Source: Lampris incognitus
Taxonomy: Eukaryota > Chordata > Actinopteri > Lampriformes > Lampridae
NCBI RefSeq assembly: GCF_029633865.1
Contig: NC_079214.1
Span: forward strand, 16,491,936-16,555,935
Length of the DNA stretch: 64,000 nucleotides
Direction: 5' to 3'
Below the pieces are notes generated by a model that was given only the letters and a program-made list of their open reading frames with translations, was not told the origin of the DNA and made no database searches. The translations under genes were made by a program, and so were the position numbers. Positions 22,194-41,299 of this stretch are shown piece by piece. Positions within the stretch are counted from its first letter, which is position 1. Each line of letters starts with the position of its first letter.

Positions 22194-25100
22194 CACTGTG
22201 CAAGGGAACAAATGCTAGCCAGGATGACTGTCGGAAATGCCGGTCTGAATGGGCTAGCAGTTAGCCTAGCCTGCCCCGATTATGCGTCCTGTCAGACCGC
22301 CCTCCGTGTTTCCTCCTCAGGCGCAGCTCCAGGCAGGGGCCGTGGTCCCTATGGCAACCAGATGAAGCGGTCCAAGCCCTCCCAGCCAATCCAGCACCAG
22401 GTCACCCAGCCAGACACCCTTGACACACCTCCCCGCACATCAAAAACACCAGTCAATGCCAGGTGAGGCTGCCGCCAAAGCGGCCCCTCGGTGTTATCGG
22501 AACTGGCGGTCTGCACGGGCTAGCAGCTAGCTTAGCCTGCCCCGCTTCAGCGTCCTGTCAGACCGCCCTCGGTGTTACCTCCTCGAGTGCGGCTCCGGGC
22601 AAGGCTGCGGTCCCTGGGCCCACAGCACAGCAGACAAAGCTCTCGCTCGCAGCCGATCCAGCGCCAGCTCTCCCAGCCAACAAACGAAGACAAAAATTTA
22701 GATGCAGATGTGGACAAAGACACTGCATCGACGGCACTGGGTGAGGCCCCCGCAAATATAAATTCGCACCGCCATCTTCCCACCCTGGTACTGGGTGAGG
22801 CCGCTGTGAACGTGAATTCGCGCCATCTTCCCACACCGGAAGTGGAAATTAAAGTAAAAGCCTTGATTTACTGCATTTTTAGCACATAAGCCTGTGTTTC
22901 TATAATGGTGGGGGGGAAAAAAACTAATTCTACCTAAATTATTTTACCCATTGACCCAAAACTAATTGCCTAACTGCGTTTTAACTGAACGCCCTCGCGC
23001 GAGTTTAATCGCTCGCTTGCTTGAAAAAGGAACAAGCAAATTTCCTGCCACGTCACAGTAAGCATATTTGATTAGGCCAATGCCGCTAGCAAGTTTGCTA
23101 GACCCGACAGAAGAAAGCTAAGTTGTTATGGTGATGGGAATTCCAGCTCTTTTTAGTGAGCCAACCATTTGGCTCAGCTGAGCAATAAGATCCAAATGAT
23201 GTATGATAAAATTAAGTACGATAAATGATGTAAAAAACAAACATCAAAAAACTATTAGACATGTGTATTGAAAGTTTTATTGTAATTGAACTATGTTTTG
23301 TATGTTGCCCACAGGTGCAACATACAAGTCTCACCATGCTTGGCTCTTAATGTTGTTACCAAAGTGAGACATTTCTGGATCGTGTTTAACAAATACATTA
23401 TAGGATCATCCTATTATTCTGTCTTGTATTAATTTACAAAAATATAACAAAAGAAAGAAAAAATGGGAGCCGGTTCCCATTATTCACATAGAGGAGCCCG
23501 AGTCGACTCGTTTGCGACGAACACATCACTATGAAAAAGGAAGTCATATAAGTTCATCATAAGTTATCTTGCGATCTTATCTCATGATCATGGATCAGCG
23601 CAGAGAGTCAGTGCCGTGGTTGGCCTTGGAAGTCCCACTGGACCCGGAGATGGCAGTCAGTTTGGGTGCATATTATCAACTGAAGACATGATCCACTTGT
23701 CCTCCAACTTGACTGAAGAGGTCTTTGTAAAGTGGGCGTGGCTTCTAGCCCTACTTGAAGGTGATTGGCATTCGCCAGGTGAAACGTTCGCTTGAGTTAG
23801 TTGAACATTTTTTAACTCAAGCAAACGCTCATTGCACCCATTTCTCAACGCTCAGTTTCGCTGCGATTAACTCCAACCATTCGCCATTGACTTTTCATAC
23901 ATTCGCACCACTGGTAAATTTCGCTTTGTGCTCGGTTAAAACACACCTTAAGTCTGCACTATTCAGCAAAAATAATGTATGGGATCGATACTTGCTATCG
24001 GTCGATACTTAAAGTTTTGTACTCGGACTCAGAATCAGCGGTGAAAAAGTGATATCGGTACATGCCTCGTTTCTATGTCTTGAAACAAGCCCTAACTAGA
24101 TGTAGCCTGAAACAGTTGCAAATACTATTAGTAGTCTCTTTTACACACTCTCTTCATCCACAATGTTGTTAACTTTTTATTGTCTAACCTAATTTGTTTT
24201 GATTTTATGCTGTCTGATACAGTGCTGCTTGTTTTTTAACTGTTCTGTAAGGTATCCTTGAGTGCTCTGAAAGGCGCCCATAAATAAAATGTAATATTAT
24301 TATTATTAAATGCACACTAAACACCTAACACACACATGCGCACAAACACAGAGTGTACTTTATTACTACTGTGAAGTAGAACATCTCCGTCAAAGAATTC
24401 CCTTGAAACAGCAGGAGAGCACAGTAGCCTAGCTACCACAGCACAGCACACAAACTGTGTTCTGCAACACTTGGTCTAAACACAGCAGCAAGACAAAGGT
24501 CTCCAGAGAGCACCCCTTCATCAATGAACTCTCTACCATGCATCTAACTACAGAAGCACGGGTTGGGCTAGGGAGGAGACAAAGGAAAATATGATGAACC
24601 AGAGATTTTCCACAATATAAAAGATGAACATAAAGTCATATGACAATGATATTCATCTAAAAATACACTGCAACAATAAGAAGTTAGGCCACTACACATC
24701 AGCTGGTCAAATAGGGCTTGATTCGTTAAAAATCAGCAAGCCTTTGATACTGGGCCTATACCAATTGCTGTAGTGCAGATGCTAACGTCAATTAGCATGA
24801 ATGCTAATAGCTAACATTCAGCTATCAACAAAACTAATCTGGGCTAATCCATGTGGTCCAATCAGAATAGAGGAATCGTTGGGGGAGAGGAAGCTGGTGG
24901 TCCAGTACATGTAATATTGACTGACAGGTTACTTGGCAAAGTGAGACGTAACCATATGGACGTAACATCTGCTTTCTGCAGTGAATGTAAATGGGGTCAC
25001 GGGAAGAACAGCCAGTCAGCTGAGGCCATGTGACTGCTCTAATGTCTCTATCTAACACACAGAGACTGAAGCACGCATCAAGGAAGCACAGCCCCATACA

Positions 25101-28100
25101 AATGTTCACACACACACACACACACACACCCATATGCAAGCATGTACACAAACATGCACGGTACAACCATGTATGAGCAAATGTACACACAAGCACTTTA
25201 ACACACAAGTACTGTATGCCCACATCTATCTCACCTTGGCCATTTGCGCTTGTATACCACTGGTTTTGAGGGCATGCACGGCTTTCAAAGCTGCCCCTGG
25301 GCTGTCAAAGTCCACGAAGCCATAACCTGTAGGTGGTCGAGTAGTATTAATAGACACCATAATGAGCCTAAATTACACATTAAATAAACTTGTTTGTTTC
25401 TGTATACTGTCATTATTATTTATACAGGCTCAGTGAATGAAGAACAGTATTGACCTTTACATTTGTTGGTTGTCTTGTCCAGGATTGCCTTCGCTGATTG
25501 GATCTTGCCATACCTGAACAGACATGAACACGTTATATTACTAGTCATGGAAATCCTGGATATGTCATGAATATGTCAAGTATTTAAACTGATCATTTAT
25601 CATTTACACGAAATATCAGTTGACAGGTCTGAGTTATTCCACATATACAACAAGAATATAACACAAATAACAGCGTTGTTTTATCTCCTAATCCCCTCTT
25701 CTCTGCTTTATCCCTTTCCACTTTGGAGCATAAGGTTTGTTACGAAACTGCCCCACCTTGTCGCCACTGGCTACAAACAAGAAAGGTCTAGTAATAAAAG
25801 CAAAAATAGATTAATTGAACGTAACGTAACGGAGCATATTTGGTCAAATGAAAGACGGGGTTATAGAAACACATACACAAGGTAAATGTGGCAAAAGAAA
25901 ACTTGCACGAATTACTGTAATATGTGTTTTAACACAGTAATCATGCAATCTAGATGCTTCGTAGATAATTTTTTGTGATAAACTGTGGTATAAACACAAT
26001 TTGCAGAACTGGTGTTTGACTACACACACCACAGAGGCTAAATGTCTAGCTTAGATCACCATTCAAGCCTTAGTGCTATGAAAAGCTCTTTCATTTCTGC
26101 TTTCTGCTGGCAAAGACCATTGGGAACAGGAACAAAACATAGGCAAACATGACAAAAACAGCTGCTGTTGCTGGTTGCATGGTTGAATGCCTCTCTCCAT
26201 GTGCATGTAATTCTGAGGAAGGGAGAGGACATGGAATAAATTGAATTATGACCTCCACCACATTAACTACTACGACTAGAGCCAGAAAGTATCAAGTATA
26301 TTCACTAGGCTCCTTTAAATGACTTTACCATTACATAACGCTAAGTTTTTTTTTTTAATCCTGTTCCAAATAATAGTTTAGACTGTGACTTTTTTTGCTG
26401 TTGGTGTAAAGGAGTGGTATTGGTGTGCTCATGTATGTACAGCCGAGCATACTTGCGAATTTGGATGCGAGTACTCACTGCTGGCAGAGTTTTACCAGAT
26501 CCAGGTCTGTTGTAGCAGGGGGCAGACCTCGGATGTACAGGTTAGTTTTGCTCAGCTGCTCCAAACCTGTGCTGCTGCTGTTGCTGCTGCTGCTTGGACT
26601 GGACGGAGTCATGGGGTAGGACTGCACACAGGAAACTGACTGTCATTTACTGCATGGAAGCTGAACGATCTCTCTAAACTAAGATAAATATCTATAGCTC
26701 AACCTCTACATGGACAGACAGGCAGGCAGACAGGCAGACAGACATACATATAGATAGCTATGACTCACACACAGACACACACACGCACACACATATATTT
26801 ACAGGCAAAACACAAAATACACAAACACCCCACCCCACATACAAGATTTGATGCATTCAGTTACAGTGCATCGTGATAGGTCAGCACATGCACGAATTGT
26901 TGTACTCTCGTGTGGCTGTTGTCATCTTAATGTTCTTCTGAAGGTGAAGTGCAAGGCACATCAATGATCCACAGAACTAACAAAACAGCTTAAATATTTT
27001 TCTTTGGGACATGCATGGGACAAAATTTAAGAATCAGGGCTGACATTAAGAAGAGGTCCTATGTGCCATTCTGCATGTGGGTCAAATACTTATAATCTTG
27101 TATGAGATACACAAGAAACATTGGGTAATCGCTAACTTCAGTCTTCCTAATTTAGAGTTTGTCAGAAATCTACAGTCTGGTCATTTCCGGACAAGCCATC
27201 CAACTCTCCCCTACAGTTATTTCCTTCCTTTTATTCATTCATGACAATAGCTTCGAGCCAACTAAACCCTCTCCACATTAGCTCAGAAACAAACCCTAAC
27301 TGCTGTTAGGTTTCTGTTAGGAATTGCACTATCCAAATCCATTTCAAGTGTAGTGCATAAAATGCTAAAGCCATAGCAACCACAGCAATGACAAAACTAG
27401 AGTCCTCATACAATAGAATGTTGCAGGGCTGGTGTTTGTGCAGTTCTTTTAATACTAAGGAAGTGACTGCCATGACACACATGCTATTGTGGTCTGTATG
27501 GATTCAGGTAGAACCAAGGAATGTTGCTGACGTACTTTTAAAAAAATGTTTTTTTTTCCCAGAGTATGGAGCTACGTGGGTTCAAACCAGGCCTCAGACA
27601 TTGCATACCTATCATATTAACAAAGTCTCACTGGTAGGTTTTAAAGACTTCATCAGAGCCCACTACACCATAATTATATCTAGACAGCAACCTCACCGAC
27701 TCCTTCTTTACAGACACAGCAGACAAACACTAGGTTAGGTTAGTTTCAGATCCTTGTCTCCTTGGTGTGATAACATGTTATGGAATCATTTTTGTCACCG
27801 TGGCTATCCTTAACCTATGAAACGAGAAACCCAAGTCAGCTATGGAGCTAATGGCATATATTTGAGTTAATATAGACACTGGGCTATTACCTCATCCCTC
27901 CTGATGTCAGAATGTCCACTTCACTTTAACTGATGGACAAGGAGTAGTCAAATAAACCCCTTTAAACAAAGACACAGCCAGCAATGTCAGCCGGCTGTTT
28001 TCACAGTGTATGTTTTCATATCCTTGTGTTAAGACTCAAAGTCAAAGATGATAGTAATGACCAAAAATGGGGAGTAGGGGGTGGGGGTGGGGGCCTGCAT

Positions 28101-28853
28101 TAACATTTTCCCACACGAGATGAAAATCCAGGATGCTTTACTGGTGATTAGCTCACTCCAGCACAGATTTATTCTGAAGGAGAGCCCGCCTTTGGATCCA
28201 CTCAACTGACAGAACGTACTGCGAATCGGCTTCGTTATGCCTTACAACAATTATTTACTCCACAACAATGGCAAATCTTTTTTTTCCCCCGTGTTGTTTT
28301 ATTTGGACTCTCCTGTAATGAATTGTGAGAGTCTTCCTGGGAATACAAAGCTATAGCCTATACATAGACACTGGTCCGACTGGATGGTCTCTCTCCATCT
28401 AACGACATCTCCTACTTCCAACATCGTCATCAGTCTATCAATCCCATCTCCACATGACCACTAAATTAAGGTGCATCAAGGTCGAGAAAACATGTTTTTG
28501 TTTCAGTGTTTGTTTGTTTTTTTTCTTTTTGTAAAAGCTTTTGAGATTATTTTTTTTTACATTAGAGGTTGGGATTTTGAACACACAAGCCTATGTTATC
28601 ACCCAAATTAGCTTAGGAAGGTTTCCCCAATGTCATGTCGGGATAGCTTTTTATTATTTGCTGTGGCAGCCAGGGTGTTCCTTTGCCATTCGATATCTAC
28701 CAAGCAGGCTTGTTCGGGGTGTTCCAAATCCGACCTCAGGTGTGGTGCGAAAAAAAGTAGGCAAGCCAGTGTGCATTTTCCTTTATCCTCTCATCGGCCT
28801 ACCTGCTTACGATTTGGTGTCTTCAGCGGGTTTCCTGTATTCGCAAAGATCAT
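17224..28853 (-). CDS. rbms1: RNA-binding motif single-stranded-interacting protein 1
   Basis: A two-RRM protein that binds single-stranded DNA and A/U-rich RNA, including mRNA 3' UTRs (family knowledge of the MSSP/RBMS group). Coding exons on the minus strand: 28853-28803, 26621-26479, 25513-25455, 25326-25235, 21157-21000, 20377-20298, 20154-20042, 19805-19756, 19635-19545, 19128-19078, 18095-17994, 17649-17581, 17292-17224. Total 1128 nt, 375 residues plus stop, all junctions in phase. RRM1 has RNP2 LYIRGL and RNP1 KGYGFVDF; RRM2 has LYISNL and RGVGFAR. The C-terminal part is rich in M, Q, P and Y. The N-terminus matches the mammalian isoform that starts MIF. RBMS2 and RBMS3 are close paralogues; the itgb6 and psmd14 neighbours decide for rbms1. 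Whether it is the a or b fish copy is unknown. Confidence 0.92.
17581..17649 (-). CDS. rbms1: rbms1 exon 12
   Basis: 23 codons, [20 protein letters not shown] then TTP, acceptor GACAG, donor GTAAGT. Confidence 0.88.
17994..18095 (-). CDS. rbms1: rbms1 exon 11
   Basis: 34 codons containing [16 protein letters not shown] and [15 protein letters not shown]. The QQM.HLSLG core is conserved in RBMS1. Phase 0 at both ends. Confidence 0.9.
19078..19128 (-). CDS. rbms1: rbms1 exon 10
   Basis: 17 codons, [17 protein letters not shown], phase 0 both sides, acceptor TCACAG, donor GTGAGC. Confidence 0.9.
19545..19635 (-). CDS. rbms1: rbms1 exon 9
   Basis: [20 protein letters not shown], then VSVYQ before donor GTACTT. 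The FYPSPY..TNRM pattern is diagnostic of RBMS C-terminal regions. Confidence 0.92.
19756..19805 (-). CDS. rbms1: rbms1 exon 8
   Basis: 50 bp: [16 protein letters not shown] plus two bases of a glycine codon. The counterpart of the GMTLTYDP block in relatives. Confidence 0.88.
20042..20154 (-). CDS. rbms1: rbms1 exon 7: RRM2 end
   Basis: [15 protein letters not shown], then [15 protein letters not shown] before donor GTACGT. Matches the conserved [11 protein letters not shown] segment of the family. Confidence 0.9.
20298..20377 (-). CDS. rbms1: rbms1 exon 6: RRM2
   Basis: 80 bp: [20 protein letters not shown], the second half of the RRM fold. Acceptor CACCAG, donor GTAAAA. Confidence 0.9.
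20525..20582 (-). repeat. Fragment of a tRNA-like SINE head
   Basis: On the minus strand reads GGCGGAGAGGCTGTAGTGG ... GGTTCAATCGCC, like SINE A and B boxes. Only the head is recognised; it lies in an rbms1 intron. Confidence 0.45.
21000..21157 (-). CDS. rbms1: rbms1 exon 5: RRM2 start
   Basis: [17 protein letters not shown] through [23 protein letters not shown] run makes the acceptor ambiguous by one glutamine; the position used gives QQEQ, as in relatives. Confidence 0.92.
21945..22855 (-). repeat. Repeat D: LINE-like element with tandem 5' monomers
   Basis: In minus orientation it opens near 22850 with CTTCCGGTGTGGGAAGATGG. Two related units of about 280 bp follow (22495-22850 and 22230-22480), then a tail near 21950-22070 like that of the other copies. 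A (TA)n/(GT)n tract at 22082-22195 interrupts the tail. Confidence 0.65.
22082..22195. repeat. (TA)n/(GT)n compound microsatellite
   Basis: Alternating TA and GT runs over 110 bp in an rbms1 intron. Confidence 0.93.
22870..25100. other. rbms1 intron, mostly unique sequence
   Basis: No exon found. Near 24260-24310 a short CGCCCATAAATAAAATGTA plus (TTA)n stretch looks like a repeat 3' tail. A small stem, CGCTTGAGTTA with TAACTCAAGC, lies at 23788-23822. Confidence 0.5.
25235..25326 (-). CDS. rbms1: rbms1 exon 4: RRM1 end
   Basis: [17 protein letters not shown] (RNP1) through IQAQMAK, then donor GTGAGA. Phase 1 in, phase 0 out. Confidence 0.94.
25455..25513 (-). CDS. rbms1: rbms1 exon 3: RRM1
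   Basis: 59 bp: [19 protein letters not shown], completing a split glutamine codon at its start and a glycine codon at its end. Too short to appear as an ORF. Confidence 0.93.
26479..26621 (-). CDS. rbms1: rbms1 exon 2: Ser-rich linker and RRM1 start
   Basis: Begins [14 protein letters not shown], a serine run coded by AGC repeats, then [18 protein letters not shown] with the RNP2 motif. Ends CQ plus two bases before donor GTGAGT. Confidence 0.93.
28803..28853 (-). CDS. rbms1: rbms1 exon 1: start codon
   Basis: 17 codons, [17 protein letters not shown], then donor GTAGGC in phase 0. The MIF...GNP...RKQ pattern is that of one of the two known mammalian RBMS1 N-termini. The alternative first exon with a tyrosine-rich YPQYATYYYPQY-type segment was searched for and not seen. 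Confidence 0.75.
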
Positions 28854-29560
28854 CCTGGAGGTAACAGTTGTAGCCTATTTTATTTCGCTAATCAGATCCA
28901 ACAACGGCGACGAGGAACCGCCAGATATATTAAAGCTTAATCCGAAGGGTCTCCAAAGTAACCTTTAGATTCACAATATCGACATACTACACGGGATGGC
29001 TGACACTACTACCGAGAAACTGAAAGCGGGGGTTTGGTTTTGTTTTTTTTGTTTTGTCCTCTTTAGTCTACATAGGTACTGACACATCTATACTGTCAGA
29101 TGCAAATACCCGACGACGGACCAACCGTACGGTCCGGTTCATTGATCTACGACGTCCTGCCGACCGTTCCAGAGTCCCACCTACGGACCAAACCATTTCG
29201 TAGCTACGGGGGTGTCGCGATTTAAAGCAACAACGGGTCCTGCTCTCCGTCGGTTTGCGCGACAAAGCGCCACAGCGGTGGCGATTATTTATCTATCTAG
29301 CTTATGTTTAAGAGTGGACGAATTGCGTCTACTCTCGTCCCGAGTTCAACGAACGAACTCGGGGATCGGCGGGCGGGGTGGAGAGGGGTTGTCGTTTTGG
29401 GATCGCCCGGGCATACCGAGCATTCTTTGCAACCGTCCAGCCCCTCCCCCCATCCAGCAGCCTGACATGTCACCGAGTCAGGATGCGATGAGAGGAAGTA
29501 GGGCTGAACTAGGCAGGAGGTCACAGCTCCTCTCTACGTTTAACGTAAAGACACAGTGGA
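28854..29560 (-). promoter_or_regulatory. rbms1: rbms1 5' UTR and promoter region
   Basis: Directly upstream of the rbms1 start. 29060-29480 is CpG-richer than the flanks. No TATA box or splice-linked UTR exon could be fixed. Confidence 0.35.
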
Positions 29561-32500
29561 ACTGAAACGCGTTTTACTCCGTTTAGTTTTTTATTTGCCG
29601 TTATTATTGAACAGGTTAGAGGTAGCTAAAGTGGGCTGAGCTCAGATTGACATCTTAAACATGGTACAACTCGTTCACATTTTGTGCAGCCTTGTTGGAA
29701 TTCTGAATGATTTTGATGTACTAAAAATAGCCAGTTTTTCAAACGGAAACATATTCGATACTTTGCGGGATAATATTGATCCCCCCCCCCCGTGCGGCCC
29801 ATCTTTGATTCAGATCCGATCTCTTAGATACTGCTACATTGGCCCTGTTTAAGTATAGCCAATGTCTTAAGGAAGATAGATGGAATTGTATGATGCACAT
29901 GAATTTACCATTATTTCATATGAATGCAGTCCTGCTGGGACTATAAGCACACACACGCACGCACACACACACGCACACACACACACACACACGCACAAAA
30001 CCAGTCACCAAATAATAGTTTACAAAACATTGTTTAGTCTGTAACTAAATAAAAGGTCTGAAACACCACAAAATGCAAACTGAATTACAACTGTTGTGAA
30101 AACATTTGCCACATTAATACATTCCAAAGGAAAGCATCAAAATGATGCTTTCCTTTGGAATGTATTAATACAAACTTATCAGTGGTCCGTAACCTACTTG
30201 CAGTACATCAAACCATACAAATAAAGACATTACAAATGAAAGGTAAGAAAAAAATGGAAATGTGGAAAAAATATACACTGACAAATAGCACTGACTTGAC
30301 TTGATCTGACTGGCCTCTGTGAAAATACTGACTGGAGCATACACGAGGATTGTTATTTCCCATCTTTCTTTGGTAAACGAGTTAATGTTACTCTTTTTCT
30401 GGTTAGAGGTGATAAATCAGTTAAATTTCCCACACCTAGAAATGTATAGGAAAATCTGGTTCATTCACGAATGAATGAATATTCATTCATTCATTCATTC
30501 ACTCACTCACCCACTCTGCATGCCCACTTGATCCAATTCATGTTTTTGTCATCTGCATTTTGCAAATTGCTGTTGCAGTATAATGCTAGCTTGTATTTGG
30601 GTTCTTAAACATTGGGGTGTGCAATTACGGGGTTCTTGAAAATTTCATTATTTGGTAAAAAGTCGAGTAACTCACTCGAGACTTCCAGATTTGACAGCTT
30701 TGCCTCTGAATAAGTCAGAATTAACCTGAAAACAATCAACAGCAGCTCTAAAAAGCAGAAGGTTTGAGTAGTTGCACGAGTGAAACATATGACTCAGTTA
30801 ACCGAGAGCTGACATGTGGTTTCGCCAGTGGTTTGATGAATTAACCTTGACCTTTTGGAAAAGATTAGTGAGGAGCAAATAGAGACAAACTCAATTAGAT
30901 TTCCAAATCCATACCTCAGATTTGACATAATGACCGAGGGCCAGCCATTTACTCATATGATAGGAGATATGATACAACATATGTGAGTAGTCCATTCTTT
31001 TACAATTATGCCGCCGGCGAATATAGTCTTCAAATGTCATAAAGAAGGAAATGAGGTTCAATATGTGTGTGTGTATGTGTGTGTGTGTGTTGTGTGTTTT
31101 ATGTACATATTATTTGACCTATACCTGTCAGTGCCAATCACACAGTAAAATTCATTTAACATGTAATCAATCATCTTGGTAAATAAAAGGGAAATAGATA
31201 TTTGCTTTCAACTTTTGTATAATTAGACCCATTTTATCACATGCAGTCAGATAACTGCCTGCAGCAGTGCCAGCCAGTAGTACCTATCTGCTGGAGATTT
31301 ATACAGTGAAGCCAAATCCAAATCCCATCAGGATGCAGGGAAGCTCTTAAGGCATCACATTTCTCTTCCCTGCTTCCTCTGCTGGTAAGATTATGGTTTC
31401 AGGCTGGTGTCATGTTACAAAGCTGCCTCTGATGTTCCTTAGAATAAAGTGAAATTTTAAAACAGCTAATCAGCTGCAACAGCCGACTCCTGCACAGAGA
31501 TTACACCCTGTGCTTGTTACCCAGTTTGGTTGTCAGATCTTATAAAAGGTGTAATTAATCGATTTTGTTGTATTTTGTGTTTAGATAAAGTTTCATGAAA
31601 ATGCAAAGAACAGCAACAAAGAGATAAAACTGCCATATTTCCTTGCTGCAGTCATACATACATGTAACCTGCAGAAGGAAAATATCATTCAACATATTCT
31701 CTGCATGTATGCCAAAACGATTTGCATTGTCTTGAGTGTGGTTAAACTATAATTAACAAATTAAAATATGGTCCAACTTAGGGTGCATTTTGCTCTCCAT
31801 TACATCTCTGTATATTGTACTTTATACTTTCTATACTGTGTATTGTATGCATGCAAATCTCACAATGATCATGTAGCCTTACATGAGTTCATTCACCAAA
31901 AAGACTTGGGAATAACATTCAATATGCTTGGAAGACTTAAGTGAACAGCTTTCGCATTTCAGGATATGAATCAAATCTGGGACTGTTAGTCAGACATATG
32001 GTATGCTGAGTTTGGCAAATTAACCCAGTGAGTAATCGTGAATGGGTAAACTCCACCCGGATAAAAGCGAAGCTGACGACTCTTTGGGGACATGTCAAGA
32101 CTAAGGTTCACATTTCATTTGTACCAGGTTTCCTTTCTCACTTTCTCAGCATTTCTTGGTACTATGGGCAAATAAATGTATGACTGCAAGATAATAATTA
32201 TCAAAACTTACAGTAGGCCCGTGTTCGCAATAAAGTGAGCAAAAACCCCACTGTAGATTGTGAAAAACAGAACTATGCTCTTGTTTCCCCTGTTTGTCTT
32301 GTCTGACAGATTTACATCTATGATGCAAAGCCTGACTATCTGTTAGACATTTGGACAGTCGCTCACTGTATGTATTGAACTGTCTTCACTGATACTGTAA
32401 GCCAAGAATAAGTCCTATGGGGCTTTTCTTTACTGTAACAAGGGAGGGATTTAGATGGGGGAAAAAGCTCATCTCACCTCTCATCTGCTTTTCATTCATT

Positions 32501-33470
32501 CAACATAGGATAATCGAAAATGAAAGTCCAGGTAAGACCCATAGCTTTCCAGCTGACCTACTTGGCAGGCTGGCCAACCTCACCACTATTTGACTTACCT
32601 GCAAGCTGTTGTATCAGCATAGTTGTGCTTCTTTATGACTGATATTCGCCCAGTATAAAAAGGACCAAAAGGATCAGCTTGTTTTTTTTGTGTTTTTTTT
32701 TGGCTAAGTGATAGTAGTATAAGTTTCAACCATGGTTTACGGGCCTACTAGAGTCCCAATGTAAATAATGAAATGCTCGCACATTGAAATATGAGAAACC
32801 ACACAGTTAATAGAATCACAGCAGTATCATTTTTTCTTTGCCCACATTTTAACAAAATGAGCATGTAGGTTAAAAACATTTTTTCATACTGAATTTCAGC
32901 AGTAACTTCAATTATGGGTACATCATAGGTTAGAGTTTCCCAACTCAGTTACTCATCTGTTTTTATATTTTAAAGCATTTGACGGCCCTGCAAAGTGTGT
33001 TATGTTGTGGTCTGAATTAAAACACAACAGCAGGTCAAACTTGGGAACGTACGCTTCTGACCACAACACAACATATTTTGTAGAGCCGTACAATTGTTTT
33101 AAAACATAAGAATAGATGGGTAATAAAAAAAATTCCAGGAAAAGTAATCCTTTTATTAGTATATTCATATAATTCCCATGGAATTATTATTATTATTATT
33201 TTGTTTATATTAACTTAGGTACATTTTGTACCTTTAATGTTTTTTCAAAGAAATAGTCAGTTTAGCAGATGGAGCTGGTTGAGTTTGAAGTAATCATGGG
33301 GAAAAAGGTGGAATAGAGTTGATTGTTTACGCTAAATGCACTTAAATCCAGAATTGGAATGACAAACTACAGCGCCTACGTGCTGCCACACCCCTCAAAA
33401 CCAACAGTCGTAGCACCACCTAACGTCCGAATGATGTAGGCACCGATCAACGACGTCATCAGTGCGACGG
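29560..33470. other. AT-rich intergenic DNA, rbms1 to psmd14
   Basis: No gene recognised on either strand. Contains (CA)n at 29949-29995, a perfect hairpin at 30113-30169, an (ATTC)n run at 30470-30505 and (GT)n at 31060-31097. A TANK orthologue, expected here by mammalian order, was not seen. Confidence 0.6.
30113..30169. repeat. Perfect 27-bp hairpin with 3-base loop
   Basis: ATTAATACATTCCAAAGGAA... is followed after the loop AAA by its exact reverse complement. Both arms are 27 bp with no mismatch. Confidence 0.95.
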
Positions 33471-33574
33471 AAGTAATGCGAGGATTCGGGCTGATTCATT
33501 GTCGCCCGTCGGTCTAATTTGGTAGCGAACGGAATAACTGGCTATTTTAACAATTTGACGCATTTTAACCACAG
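33470..33574 (+). promoter_or_regulatory. psmd14: psmd14 promoter and 5' UTR exon
   Basis: A CpG-containing stretch with an ETS-like GCGACGGAAGTAA motif precedes a probable noncoding first exon that ends AACCACAG|GTAATA at 33574. The coding exon acceptor is 33992-34001. The transcription start is not fixed. Confidence 0.5.
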
Positions 33575-34011
33575 GTAATAAAAGTTAGAAATGTGAACAG
33601 GAACCTACATTTGAGATACACTGGGAAGATATTGTTAAAGAGAATTGGTTTTTGTTGTTTGTCATTGTGTTTTTTTTGTCATGTTATCCTAGCTAGTACA
33701 CGTATGCTAACTCCATCACAGTATAACTCTACAAGCTAATAGTAGGTATCTGCCTCTTGCTAACCTGGAAAGGTATTAAGCGACTCCGCTGGTGTTTTCT
33801 TTATCTGTCATAACCAAGTAGGTGGTAGATTTAAATCAAATGTCAATCGGTACAACAACAAAAAAAGATTTTTCATCTTATGACTGTCCAAATGTTTATG
33901 TTGTGTTAACATTGGGCTCAAGTGAGCTGTTAGCGTAACTTGCTAATCAACCTGATTTAAGTAATTGCATTACCTTTTGTATTTTCCGTGTCTTTATCTA
34001 GAGATACAGAT

Positions 34012-41240
<7,229 letters not shown>

Positions 41241-41293
41241 GGGTCTTATGTGTATACCTGTTAATATTGCAACACCTGGTTCATTTTATATAA

Positions 41294-41299
41294 AATAAA
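41294..41299 (+). terminator. psmd14: psmd14 polyadenylation signal
   Basis: AATAAA 54 bp after the stop codon, within ATATAAAATAAATGTG. This implies a very short 3' UTR. Confidence 0.8.

Noticed and set aside
30113-30169. Pre-microRNA gene
   Set aside because: Perfect complementarity and a three-base loop are unlike a microRNA precursor; listed as a palindrome instead.
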